From the NCBI GenBank assembly GCA_945874105.1, contig CAMCFJ010000014.1, positions 1 to 62,239 on the forward strand: a stretch of 62,239 nucleotides of DNA. Direction: 5' to 3'. Shown here piece by piece: positions 46,643 to 56,109 of this stretch; position 1 is the first letter of the stretch; every line of letters starts with the position of its first letter. A model generated the notes under the pieces. That model made no database searches, was not told the DNA's origin, and saw only the letters and a list, made by a program, of their open reading frames with translations. Both the position numbers and the translations under genes were made by a program. The DNA is from Candidatus Nitrotoga sp. CP45. GTDB lineage: Bacteria > Pseudomonadota > Gammaproteobacteria > Burkholderiales > Gallionellaceae.

Positions 46643-47743
46643 TTACAGATGAGCTGCATCATTTTCGGCAACCAATTCGCGTCGGCGTTGGTTAGAGGGC
46701 CACAATCCGGCAGGTCGCCATAACATGACTGTGATCAGCGCGAGTCCGAATAACAACATGCGCAAGCTTTCCGGGTCGATAAGCGTCTTGCCGAACAGTA
46801 GCTGCTGTGCCGGCCCTGAGCCGTGGCGCAAAGCTTCGGGCAATACTACCAGCAGGATGCCGCCTAACAGCACGCCGCTGATATTGCCCATGCCACCGAG
46901 TACGACCATGCATAACACTGTGATGGATTCAGTGAGACCAAAACTTTCAGGGCTGACAAAACCTTGGAAACCAGCAAACAAGCCACCCGCCAAACCGCCG
47001 AAAGTTGCCCCCATGGCAAATGCCAGAAGTTTGATATTGCGTGTATTGATACCCATCGCTTCAGCTGCCACTTCGTCTTCGCGAATTGCCATCCAGGCGC
47101 GACCGATGCGTGAATCTTCCAAGCGCAGTGAAATAAAAATCACCAGTAATGTGAAGAGAAGGAACAGGTAGTAATGCAGATGCACAGAGGGAAAAGTGAG
47201 GCCGAACAACTCGTGCGTTTTGCCTAACGAGAATTCTCCGAAACGGATGGGATCTATCATGCTGATGCCTTGCGGGCCATTGGTGATGTTAATCGGCGCG
47301 TTCAGGTTGTTGAGGAAGATGCGAATGATTTCGCCAAATCCCAGGGTGACGATGGCAAGGTAGTCGCCGCGCAGGCGCAAAGTTGGCGCTCCTAGCAGCA
47401 CGCCGAATATACAGGCCAGCAGTGCGCCCAGCGGCAGGACTATCCAAAATGGCAAATGCAAGCCTAATTGAGGCGAGCCGAGCAAGGCATAGCAATATGC
47501 GCCCACAGCAAAAAAAGCGATGTAACCAAGGTCGAGCAGGCCGGCATAACCGACTACGATATTCAACCCCAGCGCCAGCATGATGTATAGCAATGCGAAA
47601 TCCATGATGCGTACCCAACCGCGCCCGAACAGTGCATCGGTAAAAAAGGGTAACACCAGCAGCACAATGGCGAGCATGACAAACGCAATCCACGCGCCGC
47701 GCTTGTCCTTGGAGGACAGATGTTTAAGCACGTTCCGCAACAC
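46643..47743 (-). CDS. livM: Branched-chain amino acid ABC transporter permease LivM
   Basis: A 366-residue permease with about ten helices. The family stretches VGYAGLLDLGYIAFFAVGAY, LRGDYLAIVTLGFGEI and WMAIREDEVAAEAMGIN are clear. It overlaps livH by 20 bases and is 8 bases before livG. Confidence 0.93.
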   Translation of the reverse strand: MLRNVLKHLSSKDKRGAWIAFVMLAIVLLVLPFFTDALFGRGWVRIMDFALLYIMLALGLNIVVGYAGLLDLGYIAFFAVGAYCYALLGSPQLGLHLPFWIVLPLGALLACIFGVLLGAPTLRLRGDYLAIVTLGFGEIIRIFLNNLNAPINITNGPQGISMIDPIRFGEFSLGKTHELFGLTFPSVHLHYYLFLLFTLLVIFISLRLEDSRIGRAWMAIREDEVAAEAMGINTRNIKLLAFAMGATFGGLAGGLFAGFQGFVSPESFGLTESITVLCMVVLGGMGNISGVLLGGILLVVLPEALRHGSGPAQQLLFGKTLIDPESLRMLLFGLALITVMLWRPAGLWPSNQRRRELVAENDAAHL

Positions 47744-48647
47744 GCTCTCCCAACAAGCCGGATGGACGGAAGATCAGTACGGAAATCAGCACAAAGAAGG
47801 CAAATACATCTTGATAATGACTACCAAAAAAGCCACCACTGAGATCACCAATATAACCCGCTCCCAAGCTTTCAATTAACCCCAGCAGCAGACCGCCCAC
47901 CATGGCCCCGCGCATGTTGCCGATGCCGCCCAGCACAGCGGCAGTGAATGCTTTGAGCCCCAGAATGGAACCCATGTAATAGTGAACGATGCCGTAGTTA
48001 GCGCTGATCATGATACCTGCCACTGCGGCCAGCGCAGAACCCAGCATGAAAGTAATGGCAATCACACCGTTGATATTCACCCCCATTAGAACGGCAGCGG
48101 AGGGATTCTCCGCTACGGCGCGCATTGCGCGACCCAGGCGAGTGCGATGCATCAACAGCAGCAAGCCGCCCATCATTCCCAACGCTATTAATACAATAAG
48201 AATCTGCACTTCTGTAATGATTGCACCAGACAGCCTGTGCGAGTTGTTGGGCAGTAAAGACGGAAAAGCATGGTATTCGCGCCCCCAGAACATCATCGCC
48301 AGATTTTGCAGCACCATGGACACGCCAATCGCAGTGATTAACGGCGCCAGACGTGGGGCGTTGCGCAATGGACGGTAAGCGATGCGCTCGATGCCGTAAC
48401 CTAACGCCATGCATACCACCATCGAAATTATCAGGCTGATCAGTAATACCAGCAGCGGCGGCAAGCCAGAGCCGATGAGTAAATGAATCACTGACATCGC
48501 CACCATTGCCCCTACCATCACCACTTCGCCATGAGCGAAATTAATCAGACCGAGAATGCCGTACACCATGGTGTAACCCAAAGCAACCATGGCATACACG
48601 CTGCCTTGCACGAAGCCGTTGACGATTTGTTGTAGCAATGTATCCAA
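47724..48647 (-). CDS. livH: Branched-chain amino acid ABC transporter permease LivH
   Basis: A 307-residue permease with about eight helices. Hallmarks are GSVYAMVALGYTMVYGILGL, INFAHGEVVMVGAM and the cytoplasmic loop MRAVAENPSAAVLMGVN, followed by GLKAFTAAVLGGIGNMRGAM. Confidence 0.94.
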   Translation of the reverse strand: MDTLLQQIVNGFVQGSVYAMVALGYTMVYGILGLINFAHGEVVMVGAMVAMSVIHLLIGSGLPPLLVLLISLIISMVVCMALGYGIERIAYRPLRNAPRLAPLITAIGVSMVLQNLAMMFWGREYHAFPSLLPNNSHRLSGAIITEVQILIVLIALGMMGGLLLLMHRTRLGRAMRAVAENPSAAVLMGVNINGVIAITFMLGSALAAVAGIMISANYGIVHYYMGSILGLKAFTAAVLGGIGNMRGAMVGGLLLGLIESLGAGYIGDLSGGFFGSHYQDVFAFFVLISVLIFRPSGLLGERVAERA

Positions 48648-48709
48648 AGGTTACTCACAAATAAAAAACGACACGCAAAGTGTCGCTTTATTTTTCAATC
48701 CAATCTGTA

Positions 48710-49921
48710 TCAATGCGCGGATATCGAGGTTTTTCCGCCCATGGTTTGCAGCGGTTGCCACTTGCCGTGCTGTACTTGGTACAGTGTCACCGAGCTACCC
48801 TTAATGTCGCCTTTTTCGTCGAAGGAGATGTTCGCGGTCACGCCACTATGGGTAATCTTGGCGAGTTCGGGCAGGTATTTCGCCGGATCGGCTGAAGCGG
48901 CTTTTTGCATCGTGGCGATCATCACGTTAACCGCATCATAACAATAGGGCGCATACAGCTGAATAGGTTGTTTATATTTTGCTTCATAACGTTGGGAGAA
49001 GTCTTTGCCGCCTGGCATCTGTTCCAGTGGCACGCCAGGCAGTGAAGCATAAACTCCATCGGCGGCATCGCCAGCCAGATCAATAAATTTGGGCGTGTGC
49101 CCACCATCACCCATTACAAACTTAACATTTAAACCAAGTGCTTTGAGTTGTTTGGCCATTGGAACACCCTGTGGATCCACGCCGCCAAAAAATAGCAAAT
49201 CGGGGTGTTTGCCCTTGATGGAGGTCAGAACAGCAGTGAAGTCTACTGCTTTGTCAGTGGTGTATTCACGCGCTACGACCCGCGCACCATTGGCTTGTAC
49301 AGCTTTGATGAATTCGTCTGCCAGTCCTTGGCCATAGGCAGAGCGATCGTCTATAACTGCGATTTTCTTTGCATTTAAAGTGTTCACTGCGAATTCGCCC
49401 AGTGCCTTGCCTTGCTGCCCATCGTTGGTCATCACGCGAAAGGCAGTTTTAAGGCCTTGGGCGGTGTAACTTACTGCCGTTGCGGAAGGGGAAATCTGGG
49501 GGATGCCGTTATCGCTGTAGATCCTAGAAGCCGGAATAGATGTGCCGGAATTGAGATGGCCGATCACGCCATTCACTTTTGCGTCTATCAGCTTTTGTGC
49601 CACGATCGTAGCGGTTTTCGGATCCGCTTGGTCATCCTCGCTGATTAGTTCAAAACGTGCTTTACGTCCGCCAATGATGACCACCTTGATGTTGGCATCA
49701 TCTATCGCCATGCGTGCACCGTTCTCATTATCCTTGCCGAGATGTGCTTGTGGCCCGGTGAGTGGGGCGGACGCTCCGATTTTTACCACCAACTCATCGG
49801 CAGCACTGGAATTAACTGCCGGGCTTGCGGGAGAAGTGGCTGGAGTTTCTGATTTACCGCAGGCAACCAACGCGGCGGCAAACAAAATAGCTAAGGGCAG
49901 GGACAGGCGCTTATAGGACAT
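48710..49921 (-). CDS. livK: Branched-chain amino acid-type ABC transporter substrate-binding lipoprotein
   Basis: A 403-residue periplasmic binding protein of the LivJ/LivK family with a lipoprotein signal (LVAC, Cys21). The domain contains KIGASAPLTGPQAHLGKDNENG, GHLNSGTSIPASRIY and the C-terminal PYCYDAVNVMIATMQ. The start at 49921 (MSYKRLS) is preferred over the frame to 50008. E. coli LivJ/LivK have no lipid anchor; here it is anchored. It is 62 bases upstream of livH and starts the transporter unit. The substrate is not certain. Confidence 0.88.
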   Translation of the reverse strand: MSYKRLSLPLAILFAAALVACGKSETPATSPASPAVNSSAADELVVKIGASAPLTGPQAHLGKDNENGARMAIDDANIKVVIIGGRKARFELISEDDQADPKTATIVAQKLIDAKVNGVIGHLNSGTSIPASRIYSDNGIPQISPSATAVSYTAQGLKTAFRVMTNDGQQGKALGEFAVNTLNAKKIAVIDDRSAYGQGLADEFIKAVQANGARVVAREYTTDKAVDFTAVLTSIKGKHPDLLFFGGVDPQGVPMAKQLKALGLNVKFVMGDGGHTPKFIDLAGDAADGVYASLPGVPLEQMPGGKDFSQRYEAKYKQPIQLYAPYCYDAVNVMIATMQKAASADPAKYLPELAKITHSGVTANISFDEKGDIKGSSVTLYQVQHGKWQPLQTMGGKTSISAH

Positions 49922-50010
49922 AGGAAATTTGTAACAGATTAAGAATGACCGGATTATCCGTAGCCCATTCTCCCTTGTCAATTTAGCGGCTTGCTTTGTA
50001 TGGCGCAATA

Positions 50011-50364
50011 TTACTTCGCCAAACCCAACACGAATTTGACCAACTGCCGGATTTCGACCTGATTGGTGCCATTCGGGTCATTAGGAGGCATGGGTATGGA
50101 GGTCCATTTACCGGAACCACCCTTGGATACTTTCATTACCAGCCCGTCTTCCAAGTTATATTCTTTGTCGCCATAGGTATACTTGGCCGTTCTTTTGTAC
50201 TTTCTGGATACTTCCATCCATGAGGGGCCAACCACCCTTTTGTCGATGTCGTGGCAATTATCGCAACCATTCTTTTTGGCGAGTGCGGGCATCCCGCTTG
50301 CCAAGGCACTACCGCCAAGCATCAAACCCATGGCAACAAGAATATTCATCATTATTATTCTCAT
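50011..50364 (-). CDS. Small periplasmic monohaem cytochrome c
   Basis: A 117-residue protein with a signal peptide (cleavage near ALASG) and a class I cytochrome c domain with haem site CDNCH (34-38). It is followed by the VVGPSWMEVSRKYK stretch typical of c551/c552-type carriers, and a candidate axial methionine in SIPMPPN. It is a candidate soluble electron carrier between complexes. It lies downstream of another small cytochrome gene on the same strand, with a terminator between them. Confidence 0.88.
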   Translation of the reverse strand: MRIIMMNILVAMGLMLGGSALASGMPALAKKNGCDNCHDIDKRVVGPSWMEVSRKYKRTAKYTYGDKEYNLEDGLVMKVSKGGSGKWTSIPMPPNDPNGTNQVEIRQLVKFVLGLAK

Positions 50365-50390
50365 ATTAATCCCCTAACGATAGCGGCAAA

Positions 50391-50422
50391 CATAAAAAAA
50401 GGCGGACCGGAAGGCCGCCTTT
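50391..50422 (-). terminator. Rho-independent terminator after the cytochrome at 50447
   Basis: On the minus strand an 8-bp stem AAAGGCGG/CCGCCTTT with a 9-base loop is followed by seven Ts and ATG. It closes the 50447-50794 unit and separates it from the next cytochrome gene. Confidence 0.85.
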
Positions 50423-50446
50423 AACATCCACTAACACTGAAAGTGT

Positions 50447-50794
50447 TTAGATTTTACCTGCTTTAACAGCAGCAAAAAGTGCTTCTGCCGCTTCATCTTC
50501 GTGGCCCTTAATATTGGTGTTAAACATTCCTGTCATAACGGCTGCTTGACCTTTCCATTTAGCGTTGGACGCAGCTACTTTACGATCTTCCACTTTAAAG
50601 CCCGACTTGAAAACCCCTGCCAGTGTTTTCGCGTCGCCATACGCCTTTGCAACTGTAGCCCAATCAGGCCCTACTTTATCTTTGCCAACTTCATGACAAG
50701 TCTTGCATGCGGCGGTTGCGAAGCCACCAGCTATTGCGCTACCTGCGACCATCAGACCTGCTGCTACAAACATGCTAACGATGATAGATTTCAT
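50447..50794 (-). CDS. Small periplasmic monohaem cytochrome c
   Basis: A 115-residue cytochrome with a signal peptide (cleavage near AIAGG) and haem site CKTCH (30-34). The methionine-rich stretch WKGQAAVMTGMFNTN near residue 84 probably supplies the axial ligand. The start at 50794 has GGAG upstream at a usable distance; earlier in-frame ATGs lack it. It is a candidate electron carrier. Confidence 0.87.
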   Translation of the reverse strand: MKSIIVSMFVAAGLMVAGSAIAGGFATAACKTCHEVGKDKVGPDWATVAKAYGDAKTLAGVFKSGFKVEDRKVAASNAKWKGQAAVMTGMFNTNIKGHEDEAAEALFAAVKAGKI

Positions 50795-51053
50795 TTTATT
50801 AAGCTCCATTATATTAAGATTTCCTACAATTAAACTATTAGACATTGCTGCCTATGCCATTTTAACCAACTCTATCTTGTTTGCAAACTGTAAGGCACTA
50901 GACAGTGTAAACAATAACGCGTATCGCTAACTGATCGTTGACAAAGCCAGCTTCAGCGAAGCAATTTCTATTTGCTGCATGTCAGAAATTAGGTGCGAAA
51001 TTAAATCACGTATAATCACAAATCTTAAAATTATCATTAAACGCTCGCCCAGC

Positions 51054-51848
51054 ATGCTCATTCATCCCCAGTTCGACCCTGTAGCCATTCACATTGGCCC
51101 CTTTGCAGTTCACTGGTACGGATTGATGTATTTGCTTGCCTTTATGCTATTTTTAAGGCTGGGAAAATTGCGCGTTCGTACCCTCAATCGCCCTGGATGG
51201 GATGACAAATTGATGGATGATCTACTGTTTTACGGCATTTTTGGTGTTGTGCTGGGTGGGAGGCTGGGCGAGGTGCTGTTTTACAACCCCAGTTATTATT
51301 TGTCTCGACCGCTTGAAATTCTCGCGGTTTGGCAGGGCGGTATGTCATTCCATGGTGGATTTCTCGGCGTACTTGTGGCGATGGCTCTTTTTGCACGCCA
51401 GCACAAACTTGCCTGGTTGCAATTGATGGATTTTATAGCTCCCTTGGTGCCGCTGGGGCTGGGCGCAGGACGCATCGGCAACTTTATTAACGCTGAATTA
51501 TGGGGGCGGCCTACAAATGTGGCTTGGGGGATGGTATTCCCCAACGTGGATGATCTGCCGCGCCACCCCTCTCAGCTTTATGAATTTGCGCTGGAAGGCC
51601 TGGCTCTATTTGCGCTTATGTGGCTATATTCGCGCAAGCCTCGCCCAGTAGGCGCTGTATCTGGGTTGTTTCTGATCGGCTATGGCAGCTTCCGTTTCTT
51701 TGTCGAATATACACGTAACCCGGATGACGGCATATTTGGCCTAATGAGTTTTGGTATTAGCATGGGCCAATGGCTCAGTCTGCCAATGGTGATGGCGGGG
51801 GTCATGTTAATGATATGGGGACAGCGAAAATCGGCTACGCCTAAATAA
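51054..51848 (+). CDS. lgt: Prolipoprotein diacylglyceryl transferase
   Basis: A 264-residue membrane enzyme that puts diacylglycerol on the lipobox cysteine of lipoproteins. Characteristic segments are [22 protein letters not shown] and the catalytic signature [16 protein letters not shown]. About seven helices are predicted. The start at 51054 ([16 protein letters not shown]) matches the family, and the 25 codons before it do not. Lipoproteins encoded in this window (6983, 22593, 48710) are its potential substrates. Confidence 0.96.
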   Translation: MLIHPQFDPVAIHIGPFAVHWYGLMYLLAFMLFLRLGKLRVRTLNRPGWDDKLMDDLLFYGIFGVVLGGRLGEVLFYNPSYYLSRPLEILAVWQGGMSFHGGFLGVLVAMALFARQHKLAWLQLMDFIAPLVPLGLGAGRIGNFINAELWGRPTNVAWGMVFPNVDDLPRHPSQLYEFALEGLALFALMWLYSRKPRPVGAVSGLFLIGYGSFRFFVEYTRNPDDGIFGLMSFGISMGQWLSLPMVMAGVMLMIWGQRKSATPK

Positions 51849-52120
51849 TGTCATCTGTTCTTATTTGATTCGACGTCTGCCAATTTTTTTATTAGCGTTT
51901 GACTCCAGCTTGGGAGATTGTTTTTGGGCACTTGTAAAAATTGTCCACGAATCGAAAAAAGATGGGATTTGTTTTGAGTTAGAGACGCGCATAGACAAAA
52001 GTTATTGGTTCTGCAAAAAGCTCTATAAGTAAAGCGCATAACGTTATGTTTATGCGTATTTTTATGTGCAAAAGTCAGCGCGCTGTATTTTGCTTTATGA
52101 ACTTTAGTTATTTTGTACTG
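51849..52120. other. Intergenic stretch between lgt and the act operon
   Basis: About 270 bases without a supported gene, followed by a candidate promoter and a long leader of about 165 bases. A small inverted repeat TGCGGAT/ATCCGCA at 52176-52191 lies in the leader. A minus-strand frame at 51851-52039 has no support. Confidence 0.45.
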
Positions 52121-52149
52121 TTGACTTTATTTTTCAAACTGGACATTAT
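52121..52149 (+). promoter_or_regulatory. Candidate promoter of the act operon
   Basis: TTGACT (52121-52126) and CATTAT (52144-52149) are spaced by 17 bases. The leader to actA is about 160 bases. Confidence 0.4.
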
Positions 52150-52315
52150 GCCGTCGCTTTATCGGATCTATCCCTTGCGGATTGATCCGCACCAAATAAG
52201 CATATAAATGCTTAAGCGATATTGCGTCGTTTCAAATTACCTGTTGTAAATGTGATATGCATGTCGATGTTGTCCCGGTCGGCAGTCTAATTGTTTGTTG
52301 GGGGAGCTACTTACG

Positions 52316-52921
52316 ATGTATTGTTTTTTACGTTTGTCCGTTCTGCTTGTTGGATTGATTGTTTCCGCCGGCAGCTATGCCGTTAATGCGGTGCAGCCAC
52401 TCACAACAGCTGACGACTTGGGTCCTAAAGTCGAGCAGCCAATTGAGTTTCCCCATGACCGCCACGCTGGTGACGCCGCAAAAGGCGGTATGCAGATAAA
52501 TTGCATGTACTGTCATACCTATGCGCGTCGTAGCATTGTGGCAGGCATTCCTCCGTTGCAAAAATGTATTGGTTGTCATCAAAGCATCGAGTCGGTGCGG
52601 GAAACCCCGCGTATCAAGAAATTGTTCGAATATTGGGAAGCTAAAAAAGCAGTACCTTGGAAAAAGGTGCATGACCTTCCTGATTTCGTGCGCTTTAACC
52701 ATGAGCGTCACATCCAGCGTTTTGTTTTCGCGCAGAATAAGCCGGTGCAGGAAGCTTGCGGTTATTGTCACGGCGATGTGAAAACAATGACGGTCGCGCG
52801 TCGCCAAAAGCCACTCTCCATGGGTTGGTGCGTGAGCTGCCATCAGAAAGATCATCCAGTAGATGCAACATCCACAAAGACGACTCACGGCCCGAACGAC
52901 TGCTGGCAGTGTCATAAGTAA
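52316..52921 (+). CDS. actA: Alternative complex III pentahaem cytochrome c subunit ActA
   Basis: A 201-residue exported protein with an N-terminal hydrophobic signal (about 4-25). It has five haem motifs: CMYCH (63), CIGCH (84), CGYCH (148), CVSCH (172) and CWQCH (196). Five haems match ActA of alternative complex III (ACIII), which oxidises quinol and passes electrons to cytochromes or oxidases. The ATG at 52316 follows GGGGGAG and is preferred over a TTG at 52295. No lipobox cysteine is visible. First gene of a seven-gene operon. Confidence 0.9.
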   Translation: MYCFLRLSVLLVGLIVSAGSYAVNAVQPLTTADDLGPKVEQPIEFPHDRHAGDAAKGGMQINCMYCHTYARRSIVAGIPPLQKCIGCHQSIESVRETPRIKKLFEYWEAKKAVPWKKVHDLPDFVRFNHERHIQRFVFAQNKPVQEACGYCHGDVKTMTVARRQKPLSMGWCVSCHQKDHPVDATSTKTTHGPNDCWQCHK

Positions 52922-52963
52922 TCCGCGCGTTCACAAGATAAAGATTTCCAAGAGGTATCAGCA

Positions 52964-55174
52964 ATGATTGAAAATAGTTTTAATCGGCGAGGTTTTCTGA
53001 AGGTGCTGGGGTGGGGTGGTGCGACGGTCGCGTTAAGCGGGTGTGGCAATACCTCAGTTGAGGATGGAAAGGAATTTGTAACTTCCTATGTCCAGACGGC
53101 GGACTACATCATTCCTAGTATTGGCACATACTTTAACTCGACTTGCGCGCAGTGTAATGCTGGGTGCGGCATTATGGGGCGAGTTCGAGAAGGTCGCGTG
53201 CTTAAGCTGGAAGGCAATCCAAAATCCCCCATTAATAATGGCAAAATGTGCGGTTTAGGGCAGGCCGGAGTACAGGCGCACTACAACCCAGATCGTATCC
53301 GAGAGCCGCTGTTGCGCACTGGCGATAAAGGCGAGGCGATAACATGGGAAAAAGCACTGGCGTTAATCAACGAAAAGGTTGGTGGTGTGAAAGCAGAGAA
53401 TGTTGCCTTCTTGACAGGTGGTGTTAGCGGACATGTCAAAGCATTATTGAAAAATTATTTAGATGCGCTCGGCTCTGGTCATCATTATGTTTATGAGGCA
53501 GTTGCACCGTCAATTATGCGTGCAGCTAATAAAAAGGCTTATGGCGTAGAAATGCCGCGACTACATTTGGACAAGGCCAAGGTTATCGTTTCATTCGGAG
53601 CTGACTTCCTCGGTGCGTGGATCTCACCGGTACATTTCTCCCAGCAGTATGCCCGGTTCCGCAAGGCCGATAAAGGCGAGCGCGGGGTGTTGGTGCAGGT
53701 TGAATCCAAGATGACATTAACTGGTGCGAATGCGGATCGTTGGCTGGCTATACGTCCCGGTACTGAGGGCATCCTCGCGCTGGGATTGATTAATGCACTA
53801 GCTGCTGCGGGGGTGTCTGTCCCTGGAGACGTAGTTGGTGCTGTAAAGGAGTACACCGTAGATCGTGTGAGCAAAGATACCGGTGTGTCTGCTGAACATA
53901 TAGGCAAGCTTGCCGCATTGCTAAAAGAGCGCAGCCCTAGCTTAATAATTGCTGGTAGTGCTGTTGAGGGCTATGCGCACGGTTCGCAGAATGCCACTGC
54001 TATCGCATTGTTGAATCAAGTATTGGGCAACGTCGGTAAGACGGTAGAAGCGCCATCCAGTGTTCCGTTTCCGCAAATGGCGCCAACTGCTGGCAACCGC
54101 TTTGCGTTACAGGCACTCAATGACAATATGGCGCAAGACAAGGTTAAAGTGCTCTTTAGCTATGGTGCAAACCCGGTGTTCACCGCACCTGCTTCCATGA
54201 AACTGAAAGAAAACTTGAAGAAGGTACCGTTCAAGGTGGTTTTCGCCCATTACATGGATGAAACCGCAGTAGAGGCCGATTTGGTGCTGCCGTTGAATTC
54301 AGCTCTGGAGGACTGGGCAACAGCGATGCCGGAATATATTGCCGAAGGTGCGCAGCTGAGTATTCAGCAACCGCTGATGGAAAAATTGTACCCCGGTACG
54401 CTTGGCATGGGCGACATCCTGCTTGCATTGCTCAAGCAACGCCGGCCAGAGGAATACAAAGGCTATGAAGATTTTTATTCTTACTTGCGCAGCGCAATGG
54501 TATCGATCAAGGGTGCGTTGGGTGGTGCGAATGAGGATGATGATACATTTTGGGATACCGCTCTAAGCCGTGGTGTGGTCAAGTTGGTGGGTGCACCTGT
54601 CAATATATCAAGTAATGCATCTGCCAAAGGTTTGGTGGTACCCGCCCCGTTTGTGGAAGACAGTGCGTATCCATTGCACCTGATTCCGGCAGTGAGTGCC
54701 AGCATGCGTGATGGTCGCAATGCCAATGAACCTTGGTTGCAGGAATCGCCGGATCCATTGACTACTATCGTGTGGGATAGTTGGGTAGAGATGCATCCCA
54801 AGACCGCCGCCAAGTTGGGCATTGTGGAAGGCGACATTGTCGAAGTGGCTTCAAGAAGCGGCGCTATTAAGGCGCAGGTCTATGTGTTTACCGGCATTCA
54901 TCCCGATGTAATTTCAATGCCGCTGGGCTATGGTCATGAGGCGATGGGACGTTATGCAAAGGGTGTTGGTGTTAATGCCTTCAAAATTCTTGATCCAATT
55001 TTCGACAAGGAAACCGGAGAATTGGCAATGCATGAGACGCGCGTTAAAGTCAGCAAGGCTGGGCAGCGTGTGGTCATAGTTAAAGATGAAGGCCCTGCCG
55101 GTGGCAATCAGATGGGTAGAAAAATCGCGGTCAGGATGTCATCTAGTAAAGTGAATCTTTCGGAGGAGGTGTAA
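52964..55174 (+). CDS. actB: Alternative complex III ActB, molybdopterin-oxidoreductase-like part
   Basis: A 736-residue protein with a twin-arginine signal (NRRGFLK, residues 7-13) and a lipobox-like ALSGC, then a domain of the molybdopterin oxidoreductase superfamily. Cysteines 61, 64, 68 and 96 form a CxxCxxxCx27C pattern like the [4Fe-4S] site of these enzymes. In most known ACIII operons ActB is a single fusion of this domain with a ferredoxin domain. Here the two are separate genes. The ACIII version is reported to lack molybdenum; that cannot be seen here. Confidence 0.88.
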   Translation: MIENSFNRRGFLKVLGWGGATVALSGCGNTSVEDGKEFVTSYVQTADYIIPSIGTYFNSTCAQCNAGCGIMGRVREGRVLKLEGNPKSPINNGKMCGLGQAGVQAHYNPDRIREPLLRTGDKGEAITWEKALALINEKVGGVKAENVAFLTGGVSGHVKALLKNYLDALGSGHHYVYEAVAPSIMRAANKKAYGVEMPRLHLDKAKVIVSFGADFLGAWISPVHFSQQYARFRKADKGERGVLVQVESKMTLTGANADRWLAIRPGTEGILALGLINALAAAGVSVPGDVVGAVKEYTVDRVSKDTGVSAEHIGKLAALLKERSPSLIIAGSAVEGYAHGSQNATAIALLNQVLGNVGKTVEAPSSVPFPQMAPTAGNRFALQALNDNMAQDKVKVLFSYGANPVFTAPASMKLKENLKKVPFKVVFAHYMDETAVEADLVLPLNSALEDWATAMPEYIAEGAQLSIQQPLMEKLYPGTLGMGDILLALLKQRRPEEYKGYEDFYSYLRSAMVSIKGALGGANEDDDTFWDTALSRGVVKLVGAPVNISSNASAKGLVVPAPFVEDSAYPLHLIPAVSASMRDGRNANEPWLQESPDPLTTIVWDSWVEMHPKTAAKLGIVEGDIVEVASRSGAIKAQVYVFTGIHPDVISMPLGYGHEAMGRYAKGVGVNAFKILDPIFDKETGELAMHETRVKVSKAGQRVVIVKDEGPAGGNQMGRKIAVRMSSSKVNLSEEV

Positions 55175-55177
55175 AAG

Positions 55178-56032
55178 GTGTCTATTACCAATTTATTAGA
55201 AAACTGGTCTGACTTCCGCCAACAGCATCCGTCGGAGGACAGGCCGCACCGGGAATACAAATGGGCGATGAGCATAGACTTGGATGCATGCACCGGCTGT
55301 AATGCTTGTAGCGTGGCATGTTATGCAGAAAACAATCTGCCCGTGGTTGGCAAGGAGAAATTTGCACATGGGCATTCCCACCATTGGATACGTATCGAAC
55401 GTTACTGGGATAATGATGGCCGCGAATTTGCTGATCAGGGGGCGCAGTTTCTGCCCATGTTGTGCCAGCAATGTGAGTCTGCACCGTGCGAAACGGTATG
55501 CCCTGTTGGTGCTACCAATCACACGGCGGATGGTCTGAACTCGCAGGTTTACAACCGCTGCGTCGGCTCACGTTACTGTAACGCGAACTGCCCATATAAG
55601 GCCCGGTACTTCAACTGGTATGACTATCCAACCACTGACAATGTGTGGCCGGAGCCGATGAATCAGCAGCTCAATCCAGACGTGACCGTGCGCGGCAAGG
55701 GCGTGATGGAAAAATGCACATTCTGCGTGCAGCGATTGACTGTCGCCAAGAGCAACGCGCGTAGCGAAGGACGAAGTGTACTCGATGGTGAAGTGCAGAC
55801 TGCCTGCCAACAAGTTTGTCCGACTGGAGCTATATCGTTTGGTAATCTGGTCGATCCATCGGCCAAGGTTGGTAAACAATGGAAGCAGCAACAGGTTGAC
55901 CTGAACAAGGATAAACAAGCTAAGGACGTAACAGAGTCGGCCGCCAAGCTTCGTGGCTATCGTATTTTGGAAGAGTTGCGGACTTATCCGTCGGTGATGT
56001 ATCTGGAGCAGTTGCGTGAAAGCGCTATTTAA
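55178..56032 (+). CDS. actB: Alternative complex III ActB, iron-sulfur part
   Basis: A 284-residue protein starting with GTG three bases after the previous stop. It has four cluster motifs: CTGCNACSVAC (38-48), CQQCESAPCETVC (96-108), CVGSRYCNANC (128-138, three cysteines) and CTFC...CQQVC (180-214). This suits three [4Fe-4S] clusters and one [3Fe-4S] cluster, as described for ActB. It lacks a Tat signal and must be exported with its partner. Confidence 0.9.
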   Translation: MSITNLLENWSDFRQQHPSEDRPHREYKWAMSIDLDACTGCNACSVACYAENNLPVVGKEKFAHGHSHHWIRIERYWDNDGREFADQGAQFLPMLCQQCESAPCETVCPVGATNHTADGLNSQVYNRCVGSRYCNANCPYKARYFNWYDYPTTDNVWPEPMNQQLNPDVTVRGKGVMEKCTFCVQRLTVAKSNARSEGRSVLDGEVQTACQQVCPTGAISFGNLVDPSAKVGKQWKQQQVDLNKDKQAKDVTESAAKLRGYRILEELRTYPSVMYLEQLRESAI

Positions 56033-56109
56033 GCAGCGCAATGGGGGTGTCGCGTGGGAAGCGGCATTGAAGTTACTTTCACGCAGGCACAAGGGGAGGA
56101 AATAGAATA

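Noticed and set aside
51851-52039. Minus-strand frame of 62 codons downstream of lgt
   Set aside because: No ribosome site, no recognisable protein features, AT-rich intergenic region.
52964-56032. Respiratory nitrate, nitrite or polysulfide oxidoreductase
   Set aside because: The pentahaem ActA, two NrfD-like subunits, the DUF3341 protein and the ActE cytochrome in this order identify alternative complex III.
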